From Eriocheir sinensis (Eukaryota; Arthropoda; Malacostraca; Decapoda; Varunidae), in contig NC_066515.1 in the NCBI RefSeq assembly GCF_024679095.1, positions 26,246,887 through 26,310,886 of the forward strand: a stretch of 64,000 nucleotides of DNA. Reading direction: 5' to 3'. Below, piece after piece: positions 22,751 through 34,563 of the stretch (its first letter is position 1; each line of letters begins with the position of its first letter). Below the pieces are notes generated by a model. That model saw nothing but the letters and a program-made list of their open reading frames with translations. It ran no database searches and had not been told where the DNA came from. The translations under genes were made by a program, and so were the position numbers.

Positions 22751-24496
22751 ATGAACCATGTATGTAAGTGTGATTCTGGCTGTCTTTGCTCATCTTTCCA
22801 TGCCTTACCACCCAACCCCAAGCACCAGGGACACAGTGAAGAGATATTAGAGGTTATTAAAGTGAGGCTCAGACATTCATCCTCCGAGCAAGGCTTACTC
22901 AAAAACGGTGATTCTGGCTGTCTTTGCTCACCTTTCCAAGCCTTACCACCCAACCCCAAGCACCAGGGACACAGTGAAGAGATATTAGAGGTTATTGAAG
23001 TGAGGCTCAGACATTCATCCTCCGAGCAAGGCTTACTCAAAAACAGTGATTCTGGCTGTCTTTGCTCATCTTTCCATGCCTTGCCACCCGACCCCAAGCA
23101 CCAGGAACATTGTGAAGAGATATTAGAAGTTATTGAAGTAAGGCAGAGATCTTCGTCCTCCGAGCAAGGCTTACTCAAAAACAGTGATTCTGGCTGTCTT
23201 TGCTCATCTTTCCATGCCTTGCCACCCGACCCCAAGCACCAGGAACATTGTGAAGAGATATTAGAAGTTATTGAAGTAAGGCAGAGATCTTTGTCCTCCA
23301 AGCAAGGCATACATGAAAACAGTGATTCTGGCTGTCTTTGCTCATCTTTCCATGCCTTGCCACCCGACCCCAAGCACCAGGAACATTGTGAAGAGATATT
23401 AGAAGTTATTGAAGTAAGGCAGAGATCTTTGTCCTCCAAACAAGGCATACATGAAAACAGTGATTCTGGCTGTCTTTGCTCACCTTCCCAAGCCTTACCA
23501 CCTGACCCCAAGCACCAGGAACATTGTGAAAAAATATTAGAGGCTATTGGAGTGAGGCTGAGACATTCATCCTCTGAGCAAGGCATACATGAAAACAGTG
23601 ATTCTGGCTGTCTTTGCTCATCTTCCCAAGCCTTACCACCTGACCCCAAGCACCAGGAACATTGTGAAGAGATATTAGAGGTTATTGAAGTGAGGCTCAG
23701 ACATTCATCCTCCGAGCAAGGCTTACTCAAAAACAGTGATTCTGGCTGTCTTTGCTCACCTTCCCAAGCCTTGCCACCCGACCCCAAGCACCAGGGACAC
23801 AGTGAAGAGATATTAGAGGTTATTGAAGTGAGGCTCAGACATTCATCCTCCGAGCAAGGCTTACTCAAAAACAGTGATTCTGGCTGTCTTTGCTCATCTT
23901 TCCATGCCTTACCACCCAACCCCAAGCACCAGGGACACAGTGAAGAGATATTAGAGGTTATTGAAGTGAGGCTCAGACATTCATCCTCCGAGCAAGGCTT
24001 ACTCAAAAACAGTGATTCTGGCTGTCTTTGCTCATCTTTCCATGCCTTACCACCTGACCCCAAGCACCAGGGACACAGTGAAGAGATATTAGAGGTTATT
24101 GAAGTGAGGCTCAGACATTCATCCTCCGAGCAAGGCTTACCCAAAAACAGTGATTCTGGCTGTCTTTGCTCATCTTTCCATGCCTTACCACCCGACCCCA
24201 AGCACCAGGAACATTGTGAAGAGATATCAGAGGTTATTGAAGTAAGGCAGAGACTTTCATCCTCCGAGCAGGGCATACATGAAAACAGTGATTCTGGCTG
24301 TCTTTGCTCACCTTCCCAAGCCTTACCACCCGACCCCAAGCACCAGGAACATTGTGAAAAGATACTAGAGGCTATTGGAGTGAGGCTGAGACATTCATCC
24401 TCCGAGCAAGGCATACATGAAAACAGTGATTCTGGGTGTCTTTGCTCACCTTCCCAAGCCTTACCACCCGACTCCAAGCACCCAGGGATGTTGTGA
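22751..24496 (+). repeat. 138-bp array (13 units) open on both strands; coding status unknown
   Basis: Starting at 22772, twelve successive units are exactly 138 bp (46 codons); the thirteenth is truncated. The + strand is open from ATG at 22751 to TGA at 24494-24496 (581 codons) with a Cys-containing repeat: DSGCLCSS, ALPPDPKHQEHCEEILEV, SSSEQGLLKNS. The - strand is open from 24477 to 22744 (577 codons): SGGKAWEGEQRQPESLF, SITSNISSQCSWCLG. I recognise neither protein. The + ORF start lies in the adjacent 152-bp repeat, and an AATAAA sits at 24677-24682. Substitutions among units fall about equally on the three codon positions in the + frame, so there is no clear sign of purifying selection. 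The constant unit length fits either coding constraint or recent homogenisation. Confidence 0.9.
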
Positions 24497-25460
24497 AGAT
24501 ATTAGAGGCTATTGGGGTGAGGCTGGGACCTTCACCCTCATAGCAGACGCATCACCACTCGCCACTGACCAAAGTTAAGCATTGTAAACATTGACCAAAG
24601 CTAGGCACCATGATCTCTCGTTGCGTCATTCACTGTACAGCTTTTTTCATGTTTTGTTAGGCCGGTTGTGTGGAGGAATAAAACATGGAATCCAAAAGTA
24701 CTTTACTACAAATCAGTTACGAAAATTGGACTTACTCTCATGCTATGTACATTGAGGTTAGAGTTGGACTGCGGATCAAAAATGTGCTTTCGATACAAAC
24801 AGCCGTACGTATTTACATTGCACTTGTATGATGTTTCTGGGACCTGCCTATTGACTTCATGATCTTTGGTGGCATGGAGAAATCAGACTGGTGGAGGAGG
24901 CAACACAGGGACAAATCATATAACTTTGGACTTGATGAAGGTTACTGTATTTGATGATCCAACAGGTGAAGGAAACTAAACAGAGATCATTTAACTGACT
25001 AAAGGGAAGGCAGATCACAGCAAGGCACAAACCACTATGGGCCAATTTCAGTTCAACACAAGGGGTTAAAAACTCTTCAGACCGATCACAAAATACTATG
25101 ATGTTGATTTAGAAGGTAAGAAATTTGAGGAAGCTATATACAGAAAACCTCTTAAATATCTGTGTGTCGCATTGAGAACATGATTAATATGAAGAGTATA
25201 GTTTGGCTTATGAAGAGAAGAGTTTGACTTAAATATTCTACTTTGGTATATGGAGTAGAGTATAGCACATGGAGGGCACAGCTTGGTTCATGGAGTTTAG
25301 TTTCGTTTCAATAGAGGCTAGTTTGGTATATAGAGAGTTTATGGTTTGGTTTATAAGAATAGTTTGTTTCGAGAGCTTACGATAACTCTTGTGTTGAACC
25401 GTGGCACTGGTTGTTTGAGGCAGATCGCTCGCTTCAACAACAACAACACACCACACTGGG
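24497..25460. other. Region downstream of COQ7, no further gene seen
   Basis: Unique AT-rich sequence. 25190-25370 contains loose repeats of a TTTGG-(C/T)-TTATGGAG/ATATGGAG motif. No canonical AATAAA for the minus-strand COQ7 transcript was found here by eye. The AATAAA at 24677 is on the plus strand. Confidence 0.5.
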
Positions 25461-26838
25461 CTAGACTCTCTCGGACAGCCACACCGCCGCCTTACACCCA
25501 GTCTTGATCACATTGCTGAGAACGGCATATGCGGGTGCCTGCTCTGCGTCGTGTGCCAGCCCCGTGTCGTGGTGGTCCATCTCGTCGTCTCGGAACTTCT
25601 GTATGACCTCGATAAGCTCCTTGTTTTCCTCCTCGCCGAGATCGATGAGCTCCCGCAGCTGTGAGTTGTAGTGGTCGGTGATGACGGACTCAACGGCCAC
25701 TGTGCATGCCATGGCTGCCTCGCGTCCAAGCAGAGCCGTTCCTGGGTATAGAATAGAGTAATTAATAAGTAAAGTTAATAAAAGTACAGTAATTGCTGTT
25801 CCATCTTATCACCATGGTGGGAAAGTACGGTCCCTTAAAATATATATGAACCCAAAGAAAAACAAACTTCCCCTATCAATATTAAAACCAAACAAAAGAC
25901 AAATTATCCTCAAAAGAAAGTTACATTATCATCAATTTCAAAATCCATTAACTACAGAAAATACATTAACTTCCCTTACAAGAAACTACACCCAAAGGAG
26001 AAAGCAAACTATCCTAGAGAAAAAAATTATATACATTCTCTTCCCATTCTCTTTCCCCTAAATTACGAGCACCTCCACCAGCCCTCACCCGCTCCCAGGA
26101 CATAGCCGGCCACGTTCCAGATGGGGAGAAGAGCCGTGGGCCGCACTCTATACTTGGGCACCAGCTCCTCAAACTTCGCCTTATGCTCCTTCTCTTGGTC
26201 CCACATGTGCTGGATCACCGGACCAACGCTCGTCTTCCCTGTGGAGTGACGGAAGGCAACGTGAGGCATTCTAATCATGTATTGTTATTCATATTGTTAG
26301 TTTACTTATATGGTTTTTGAAGAGATGGAGTCTGCATGTTTTAACCCCTTGAATGTGGATTTCGTACAAGAAGACATCACCATGCTACAGGAATGGAGCA
26401 AAAAGTGGCTGGTACAATTCAATGAAGAAAAATGTAAAGTCCTGCACCTTCGGAGGGGATATCCAGCACACCAATACCACATGGGAAACACTCCACTATC
26501 CACCACAGAGGCAGAGAAAGACCTGGGACTATATGTTACCAGGCTACCAGTGAAGGCCAAATCCGTGGCAATCTCAGCAGTCGGGTTAAATATGTCTAAG
26601 GGGAGGAACCACTACCCAACAAGATTCACACCAGTTTAACACCCGAGGATCAACCACCAACCGCCTGTACCACTAACCTAACACAGCCATCTGCCCGGCA
26701 TAGATCCGGTCCGCCCCGAGCTCCCCGGCATGGTCCACTCGGATGATCCTGTCTAACATTTCCTTCCTCCTGGCCGCCCGTGAGCTGTAGAGCCGCAGCC
26801 CGTGAACCATCGGAGGGCGGAACATCGCTGCCGCAAGT
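25461..26838 (-). CDS. COQ7: 5-demethoxyubiquinone hydroxylase COQ7 (Clk-1), three coding exons
   Basis: Coding exons on the minus strand: 26825-26678, 26238-26089, 25741-25461; GT-AG, both junctions phase 1, 192 residues. COQ7 hydroxylates demethoxyubiquinone in ubiquinone synthesis on the matrix side of the inner mitochondrial membrane. It is a ferritin-like four-helix di-iron protein. The six ligands are visible: E35 (VDHAGELGA), E65 and H68 (WDQEKEH), E117 (CTVAVES), E153 and H156 (DDEMDHH). All are offset by exactly 25 from the human numbering as I recall it, as is total length, so the catalytic core has no indels. The membrane-facing stretch [15 protein letters not shown] and the end [11 protein letters not shown]...WLSERV are intact. 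The first residues ([20 protein letters not shown]) resemble a short mitochondrial presequence. An acceptor-like CCCCAG precedes base 26838 and the frame stays open up to it, so an upstream exon could extend the N-terminus. Intron 1 carries a TTAA-bounded element. Confidence 0.96.
26341..26589 (+). mobile_element. TTAA-bounded element carrying a LINE reverse-transcriptase fragment
   Basis: It begins TTAACCCCTTGAATGTGG and ends GCAGTCGGGTTAA. Between these ends the + strand encodes [26 protein letters not shown] and [14 protein letters not shown], which is the CR1-type RT segment just after the YADD block. The protein match stops at both sides. The same ends and fragment recur, inverted, at 37937-38250. 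I infer a non-autonomous transposon that captured a LINE piece. It lies in COQ7 intron 1. Confidence 0.7.
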
Positions 26839-27840
26839 CTGGGGTGGGGGGAAGGTTACGAGATATTGAGTCGGCAAGTTTTAATGAATATCTGGTCCAC
26901 CTCTGCTATGTACGTAGTCAACGAGATTCAACATTCAACAATACTTTAATAATATGTCTTAGAGGAGAATATTTACCAAACAAACTTCACACACCAATAT
27001 AAGGTTAGACTGCGGGAATGGTTATAGGGTGTTAAGGAGAGGTGGGGTTGCCTATGCCATGACAAATAGACAGAAAGGTTTTGTAGATGTCATTTCTTGT
27101 ACCCCAGAAAATAATTGGAAAAAAAAAAAATGACTGAATGGCCCATATATATTGATTTGCTTTCACTTTTAACATGGCAAATACATTAATTATATATCAT
27201 TCCACTCCTCAACATGGCAAATAAACCAATTGTGTCTGTATTTATTAGAGATTTCATATAATGCCACAATTTGTAAGTCTGAGATGCGGTTAGGTTAGGT
27301 TAAGTTAGGCCATGATAAATAAAGAAAGGTTTTGTAGATGTCATTTCTTATACCCCAGAAAATAATTGGAAAAAAAAAAAGATTCAGTGACCCATATATA
27401 TTGATTTTTTTCACTTTTAACATGGCAAACAGATTAAATTATATATCATTCCACTCCTCAACATGGCAAATAAGCCAAATTGTATCTGTATTTATTAGAG
27501 ATTTCATATAATGCTACAATTTGTAAGTCTGAGATGCGGTTAGGTTAGGTTAAGTTAGGCCATGATAAATAAAGAAAGGTTTTGCAGATGTCATTTCTTA
27601 TACCCCAGAAAATAATTGGAAAAAAATTGATTGAATGGCCCATATAGATTTTTTCACTTTTAACATGGCAAACAGATTAAATTATATATCATTCAACTTC
27701 TCAACATGGCAAACAGACCAAATTGCATCCATATTAATTAATGCTTTCATATAATGCCATAATTTGTAAGTCTGAGATGCGGTTACACAACTTTCAAGGC
27801 CATAACACACAAAACAGGACTTAAATATACAGAAACTCAG
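26839..27840. repeat. COQ7 upstream region and 250-bp array
   Basis: 26839-27030 is the presumed COQ7 promoter side and shows no recognisable motif. From about 27040 to 27790 three copies of a roughly 250-bp unit carry GAAAGGTTTTGTAGATGTCA, CCCCAGAAAATAATTGGAAA, CATTCCACTCCTCAACATGG and GTAAGTCTGAGATGCGGTTA; two end in TTAGGTTAGGTTAAG. Confidence 0.8.
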
Positions 27841-28580
27841 CCACCATTACAAAAACTAAGTGTCCCAGGGTTCGAATCTCCCAGTTTTTCATCTATGGGG
27901 CACTGAGGATTGTTTAAACTGGTATTATACTCGTCTTGACACCGTGCTAGACATGTTGAAGGGTTATTACACAACACCAAACTGGACTTAATATAATAAT
28001 TCCTCCATTCCTTTTCCTCCTAAGCCACTATTACATTGATATTCCTTTCATTCTGTTCCTAATTAGTCTTGACACCATGTTAGACAAGTTGAAGGGTTAT
28101 TACACAACACCAAACTTGACTTAATATAATAATTCCTCCATTCCTTTTCCTCCTAAGCCATTACATAGATATTTCTTCCATTCTTCACCTATAAAAAGAA
28201 ATAATCACTTGTTTAATTCACGTCTTGACAAGTTGAAGGGTCAGTACACAACCCAAAATTGGACTTGATATAATAATTCCTCCATTCCTTTTCCTCCTAA
28301 GCCACCGTTACATAGATATTTCTTCCATTCTTCACCTATAAAAAGAAATAATCACTTGTTTAATTCACGTCTTGACAAGTTGAAGGGTCATTACACAACC
28401 CAAAAGTGGATTTGATATAATAATTCCTGCATTTCTTTTCCTCCTAAGCCACCATTCCATTGATATCCCTTTCATTCTGTACCTAATCACGTGTTTATAT
28501 TCAGTATTTCCAGGAATATTTCACGTTTTTTTCCTGTTCTAGACAAGTCGTACACACTAACACGAGGGCAACCACAAGGA
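27841..28580. repeat. About 140-bp tandem array, four to five copies
   Basis: Units contain GTCTTGACA, AGTTGAAGGGTTATTACACA, TAATATAATAATTCCTCCAT and CCTTTTCCTCCTAAGCCA. Copies start near 27935, 28068, 28222 and 28368. No exon is supported. Confidence 0.8.
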
Positions 28581-30205
28581 CTAAAACACTAATAAAAGCC
28601 GTTGGCATCTCAGACTTATATGACATAACCTTATTTCGCATTAATAAAAGGCCTTACACTATATTTCAAGGGTGATTTTCAGGTTTTTAAGGGCGCTGAA
28701 GACGAAAATAAGGGTTAGAAAGGCTGGAAATGAGGCTAAATGGTTAAACTGAGACTAGATATGAGTTGACATTGGCACCTCAACTTATTTCACATTTATA
28801 AAAAGAACTTATACTATATTTCAAGGGTGATTTCTGGGTTTTGAAGGGCGCTGAAGACGAAAATAAGGGTTAGAAAGGCTGGAAATGAGGCCAAATGATT
28901 AAACTGAGACTCGATAGGCACCAACTTATTTCACATTATAAAAAGAACTTATACTATATTTCAAGGGTGATTTATGGGTTTTTAAGGGCGCTGAAGACGA
29001 AAATAAGGGTTAGAAAACCTGGAAATGAGGCCAAATGGTTAAACTGAGACTCGATACAAGAGTTGACATTGGCAGCAACTTATTTCACATTATAAAAAGA
29101 ACCTATACTATATTTCAAGGGTGATTTATAGGTTTTTAAGGGCGCTGAAGACAAAAATAAGGGCTAGAATGACTGGAAATAAGGCCAAATGGTTAAACTG
29201 AGACTCGATATAAGAGTTGACATTGGCACCTCAACCATATATCGCATTTATAAGAGGCCTTACACTATATTTACAGGGTGATCTAAGGGTTTTAAGGCCG
29301 CTGAAGACGAAAATAAGGGTTAGAAAAGCTGAAAATAAGGCGAAATGGTTAAACTGAGACTCGATATAAATTAAGATTTGGTCACGTTGGCATCTCACCC
29401 ATATATCACATTCACTTATTTCACATTTATAAAAGGTCTTACACTATATTTCCAGGGTGATCTAAGGGTTTTTATGGCCACTGAAGACGAAAATAAGGGT
29501 TAGAAAAGCTGAAAATAGGGCGAAATGACTGAAACTCGATATAAGATTTGGTCACGTTGGCATCTCACCCATATATCACATTCACTTATTTCACATTTAT
29601 AAAAGGTCTTACACTATATTTCCAGGGTGATCTAAGGGTTATTATGGCCACTGAAGACGAAAATAAGGGTTGGAAAAGCTGAAAATAAGGCGAAATGACT
29701 GAGACTCGATATAAGATTTGGTCACGTTGGCATCTCACCCATATATCACATTTACTTATTTCACATTTATAAAAGGTCTTACACTATATTTCAAGAGTGA
29801 TTTCTGGGTTTTTAAGGCCGCTGAAGACGAAAATAAGGGTTAGAAAAGCTGAAAATAAGGCGAAATGGTTAAACTGATACTCGATATAAGAGTAGAAACA
29901 TTGGCACCTCGCGCTTAAATGACATCACCATATATTTCACACTTCTACAAGGCCTTACACTTTATTTTCTAGGTGATTTTAATTTTTTCAAGGGCACTGG
30001 GGACGAAATCAAGGGCTAAAAAGGCGGGAAATAAGGCCAAAGGATTAAAATGAGCCTCGATTGCATAGTAGAAACACTGGCACCTCACGCTTACATGACA
30101 TCAACATATTTCACCCTTATATAAGGTTTTACACTTAATATCCAAGGTGATTTAAGGGTTTTTAAGGGCACTGGAGACCAAATCAAGGGCTAGAAAGGCT
30201 GGAAA
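28581..30205. repeat. 140-180 bp tandem array, ten copies
   Basis: GCTGAAGACGAAAATAAGGG (with variants) recurs near 28693, 28849, 28990, 29142, 29299, 29478, 29650, 29820, 29995 and 30167. Units share ACTATATTTCAAGGGTGAT, AAACTGAGACTCGATA and TTATTTCACATTTATAAAA. Unit length grows from about 140 to 180 bp along the array. Confidence 0.9.
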
Positions 30206-31195
30206 TGAGACCTAAGGGTTGAAATAAGGACTGGATGGAGGAGCAGCCCAATAGATGGCTCTGATGGTTCATGTGTTCAAATTTTCCACCTCCAGTGCTC
30301 TGTTCTTCCCTTCTCGCGGATATCACCTCGATTTTTAGCCATTCCCCAGGGAGACTCGGCCGCCTTACTCCCCCAGGTGAGACACGAGGCAGGTGACAGG
30401 GGGTGAGGCAGGCCACGGGGGAGGGATGTGAGCTGCAGGCCCCACAAATCCCACGTCTTTTGTCAGCCCCTTACAGGCCTTCTAGCACCCTGCGGTCCAT
30501 TTTTAACACATTCCCATTTGGTCACACGTACGATTTTACCCCAGGGGAGGGATGCCACTGCGGATTGTGACCTGGGGGAGTGGAAAAGACCTGGAGACCC
30601 CTTGGAAACGGCTTATATCAAAGGTCCTAAGAGGTCTTCTGCACCCTGACGTCCATTTTTAAGCAATTCCCAGAGAGTCACACGTACGTTTTTACCCCAG
30701 GGGAGGGATGCCACTGCGGATTGTGACCTGGGGGACTGAAAAAGACCTGGAGACCCCTTGGAAACGCTCTTATCAAGGGTCCCCAAGAGGTCTTCTGCAC
30801 TTGGGTCTTCTGCGCAGACTCAACATGGTAGATCTCGGGATACCCCCAGACTGAGGAGCCATGGATAAAATCGATATATTTCCCTCTCACACACCAACAA
30901 TTCACCGTGGAAATTTCAGAGCCCCGTCCTGGACATCCCACCCTCAAGCTCCCTCTTCTGGTGCCCCTTCCACAGCCTCGTATAGAGCCTGCGAGGTGAG
31001 GGAAGCTCGGAAATAACAGGAGGAGGAGGAGCTGTAGCAGAAAGAGGCAGGGCAGACATATATGCGTACGCAGGCTTCACTCCAGGCAGACTCGGGAACC
31101 TCCAAAATCTGTCTCATTTGGGCCTGCTCAGTCCCGCCCATCTTGCGCCACATGCCAGGGAATTTAGAGCTCCCACCAAGAGCCTCCACGGGCCC
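30206..31195. repeat. Intergenic DNA with a 190-bp direct repeat
   Basis: Two copies of about 190 bp (30470-30640 and 30650-30790) share CCCCAGGGGAGGGATGCCAC, GCGGATTGTGACCTGGGGG and AGACCTGGAGACCCCTTGGA. The surrounding DNA is GC-richer than the flanking arrays but shows no exon I can support. Confidence 0.7.
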
Positions 31196-33840
31196 TCCCA
31201 AGGCTCTATAGGGGTGCTAGAGCCTTGGAATTGAGCCTTGGTGGGATGCTGGGGACAGATAGGGAGAGAGATGCCTGGCCTGCCCTTGTGTTAGTGTCTG
31301 AGGTCATTCTAGGTTTATTTTGACCCTTTAGAGCTCTATTTAATGTTCTAGAGGTATATTCAAGGGTGCTAGAGCCTTGGAATTGAGCCTTGGTGGGATG
31401 CTGGGGACAGATAGGGAGAGAGATGCCTGGCCTGCCCTTGTGTTAGTGTCTGAGGTCATTCTAGGTTTATTTTGACCCTTTAGTACTGTATTTAAGGCTT
31501 TACAGCTCTTATTAAGGCTCTAGAAGGGTGCTAGAGCCTTGGAATTGAGCCTTGGTGGGATGTTGGGGGCAGATAGGGAGAGAGATGCTTGGCCTGCCCT
31601 TGTGTTAGTGTCTGAGGTCATTCTAGCCTTATTTTGACCCTTTAGAGCTTTATTTAATGTTCTAGAGGTCTATTGAAGGGTGCTAGAGCCTTGGAATAGA
31701 GCCTTCGTGGGATGCTGGGGGCAGATAGGGAGAGAGATGCCTGGCCTGCCCTTGTGTTAGTGTCTGAGGTCATTCTAGGTTTATTTTGACCCTTTAGAGC
31801 TTTATTTAATGTTCTAGAGGTCTATTCTGGGTTATTCAAGGGTGCTAGAGCCTTGGAATAGAACCTTGGTGGGATGCTGGGGACAGATAGGGAGAGAGAT
31901 GCCTGGCCTGCCCTTGTGTTAGTGTCTGAGGTCATTCTAGCCTTATTTTGACCCTTTAGTACTTTATGTAAGGCTTTAAAGCTCTCATTAAGGCTCTAGA
32001 AGGGTGCTAGAGCCTTGGAATTGAGCCTTGGTGGGATGTTGGGGGCAGATAGGGAGAGAGATGCTTGGCCTGCCCTTGTGTTAGTGTCTGAGGACATTCT
32101 AGCCTTATTTTGACCCTTTAGAGCTTTATTTAATGTTCTAGAGGTCTATTGAAGGGTGCTAGAGCCTTGGAATTGAGCCTTGCTTACCTATGAAATGCTT
32201 ACCTATGAAATGGTAGTGGGGAAATAAGAAGAGAACTTCTTGTAGTGATCCCCACCTCTATGTCAAGTCAGCCAGTGTTAGGGTTCGTTTATGTGTCTGT
32301 CATATCGTGCTTTAAAAGTGGCTATCGTGGGGGCTGTTACTACGCTCTCAGGGAGGGCGTTCCAGTGGTCGATGGTTCTAATCGCAAACCAATTTCCCTT
32401 GGTGGTGGTTGTCCAGTGGTCGGGTCTCACTAATTTAAGGCTGTGTCCCCTGAGGTTATTGGTGTTAAGGTGGAAGAATTTGGTGTAGGGGACATCTTCA
32501 AAGCCGTGCAGGAGCTTATAGGTCTCTATCATGTCCCCCCGCGTTCTTCTGTCCTTGAGTGTCTGGATACCGAGTTGGCTGCACCTTTCTTCATATGGAA
32601 GGTGGGACAGTTCCGGGACCAGCTTTGTCGCCCTCCTCTGCACCTTTTCTAGGGTCTGAATGTCTCCTATCTGGTGTGGGGACCACACTTGGGCGCCGTA
32701 ATCAAGGATCGGGCGGACCAGGGCTAGGTAGAGTGGGAGGAGGATCTTTCTGCTGAGAACCACAATGTTCCTGTTGATGACGCCAAGGCGGCTGTTTGCT
32801 TTGGCCGCTATAGTGGCTATGTGAGTGGCTGGTTTGAGGTCGTTGGAAATTGTGACTCCGAGATCTTTTCTTTGGATGACTTTTGAAGGGTCTTGTTGCC
32901 GAGCTGGTAGTGTTGTTGAGGATTGAGTCTAACGTGCATTGTTTTGCATTTCTCGAGTTAAAGTTAACAGCCACTTTGCGCTCAATCATCCAGCCGTGCC
33001 ATGTCCCTCTGCAGAATTGCAAGGTCCTCAGGTGTCTGGATGGTGCGGTATATCTTGGCGTCATCAGCAAAGAGGCTCACGCTGGATTCCAGATGACTGG
33101 TCAGGTCATTGATGTACACGATGAACAGCACTGGGCCCAGAACTGTCCCTTGGGGAACGCCGCTGTGCACAGGAAGCCATTCAGAGTGGAAGGTCCTGAT
33201 AGTGACCCTGTGGTACCGTCCTGACAGGAAGCTCTTGATCCATTTCAGGAGAAGCCCATCGACACCCATTGCCTTAAGTTTAGTGCCAAGTCTCTCATGG
33301 GGAACTCTGTCAAATGCCTTCTCGCAGTCCAGGTAGTTGACATCGACACAGTCTCCTCTGTCCACAGCATTGACGAGGTCGTCGACGTAGCAGAGGAGGT
33401 TGGTGAGGCAGCTTCTATTTTTCCGGAAGCCGTGTTGGCTGTCCGTTATAAGGTCGTGAGTGGCCAAATAGTGTACTAAACCCTCACGGATCACCCCTTC
33501 TAAGACCTTGGACACAACACTTGTAAGGGATGCTGGGGACAGATAGGGAGTGAGATGCCTGGCCTGCCCTTGTGTTAGTGTCTGAGGTTATTCTAGCCTT
33601 ATTTTGACCCTTTAGAGCTTTATTTAAGGCTTCAAAGGCTTTACAAGAGTGCTAGAGCCTTGGTGGGATGCTGGGGGCAGATAGGGAGAGAGATGTCTGG
33701 CCTGCCCATGTGTTAGTGTCTGAGGCCATTCTAGCCTTATTTTGACCCTTTAGAGCTTTATTTATGGCTCCTAAGGCTCTACAAGGGTGATAGAGCCTTG
33801 GGATAGAGCCTTGGTGGGATGCTAGGCTCACTCTGACCCT
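31196..33840. repeat. About 160-175 bp tandem array, split by a LINE
   Basis: Units carry GGGTGCTAGAGCCTTGGAAT, GGGGACAGATAGGGAGAGAG, GCCTGCCCTTGTGTTAGTGT and TATTTTGACCCTTTAGAGC. Seven copies lie before 32183 and about three after 33526. The break falls inside GAGCCTTG/GGATGCTGGGG, showing that the LINE inserted into an existing array. Confidence 0.92.
32183..33526 (-). mobile_element. 5'-truncated, frameshifted CR1-like LINE
   Basis: Read on the minus strand, 33515-32982 encodes the reverse-transcriptase core: HGFRKNRSCLTNLLCYVDD, NYLDCEKAFDRVPHERL, HSGVPQGTVLGPVLFIVYIND and SLFADDAKIYR (the catalytic FADD). A frameshift follows near 32985. The thumb and C-terminus resume in other frames: KILLPLYLALVRPILDYG, EKVQRRATKLVPEL and DHWNALPESVV up to a stop at about 32278. 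The 3' end carries a tandem 15-mer (TTTCATAGGTAAGCA, two copies). The 5' half, including the endonuclease, is missing. It is non-functional. Confidence 0.92.
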
Positions 33841-34563
33841 CTAGAGCTATTAATAATGCCTCTAATAGAGATGAAGGAAAGTTGAGCCCAGACACAGCCG
33901 TAAAGTACATATTAGCCTGGCGATAGTTTATATATTTGTTGGCTGTTAGACGTTATAATCATTTTTAGTGGTGGTAGTAGTAGTAGTAATAATATCAAGG
34001 TACTTCCACAACATTTTATTACTATTTGCGCACTTGTTTTGACCTATAGAAGCAATGGAGATGAGGGGAAGTTGACCCGAGACACAGCCGTAAAGTACAC
34101 ATTAGCCCAGTGGTAGTTTATATTTTGTTGGGTGTTGTTAGTAGTAATAGTAATAGTATCTTAGGTATTTGCACAGCATTTCATTACTATTTCCACACTC
34201 GTATTGACCTATAGAAGCAGTGGAGATGGAGGGAAGTTGACCCGAGACACACCCGTAATGTACATATTAGCTGAATCAGAAAATTCATATATGCTTCGTT
34301 ACTAATGGGACTTTCTATACAACAGAGTGAGGTCATTCTTTGTTGATTTATACCATAGGGTGCTGGCTATCATGTGTTTGAAGATACCCTAAACTTAACC
34401 TAACATAACCTACCCAGAACAAAACAAACACTATAAGTCTTGACTCAGAAAATTCATATATACTTTCTTACTTATGAGACTTTCTATACAACAAAGTGAG
34501 GTCATTCTTCGATGATTTATACCATAGGGTGCTGGCTATCATGTGTTTGAAGATACCCTAAAC
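33841..34563. repeat. Two short tandem arrays
   Basis: 33870-34265 holds three copies of a roughly 165-bp unit (GAGACACAGCCGTAAAGTAC, ACATTAGC, TTTATTACTATTTGCGCAC). 34270-34560 holds two copies of about 160 bp (GAAAATTCATATATGCTT, GACTTTCTATACAACA, GGGTGCTGGCTATCATGTGT, GATACCCTAAACTTAA). No gene is seen. Confidence 0.8.

Noticed and set aside
22772..24487. CRISPR-like array because of regular spacing
   Set aside because: Units are contiguous 138-bp copies without distinct spacers, in a eukaryotic genome.
32278..33515. Functional reverse transcriptase gene
   Set aside because: Frameshifts near 32985 and 32760, loss of the 5' half and embedding in a satellite show a dead LINE copy.
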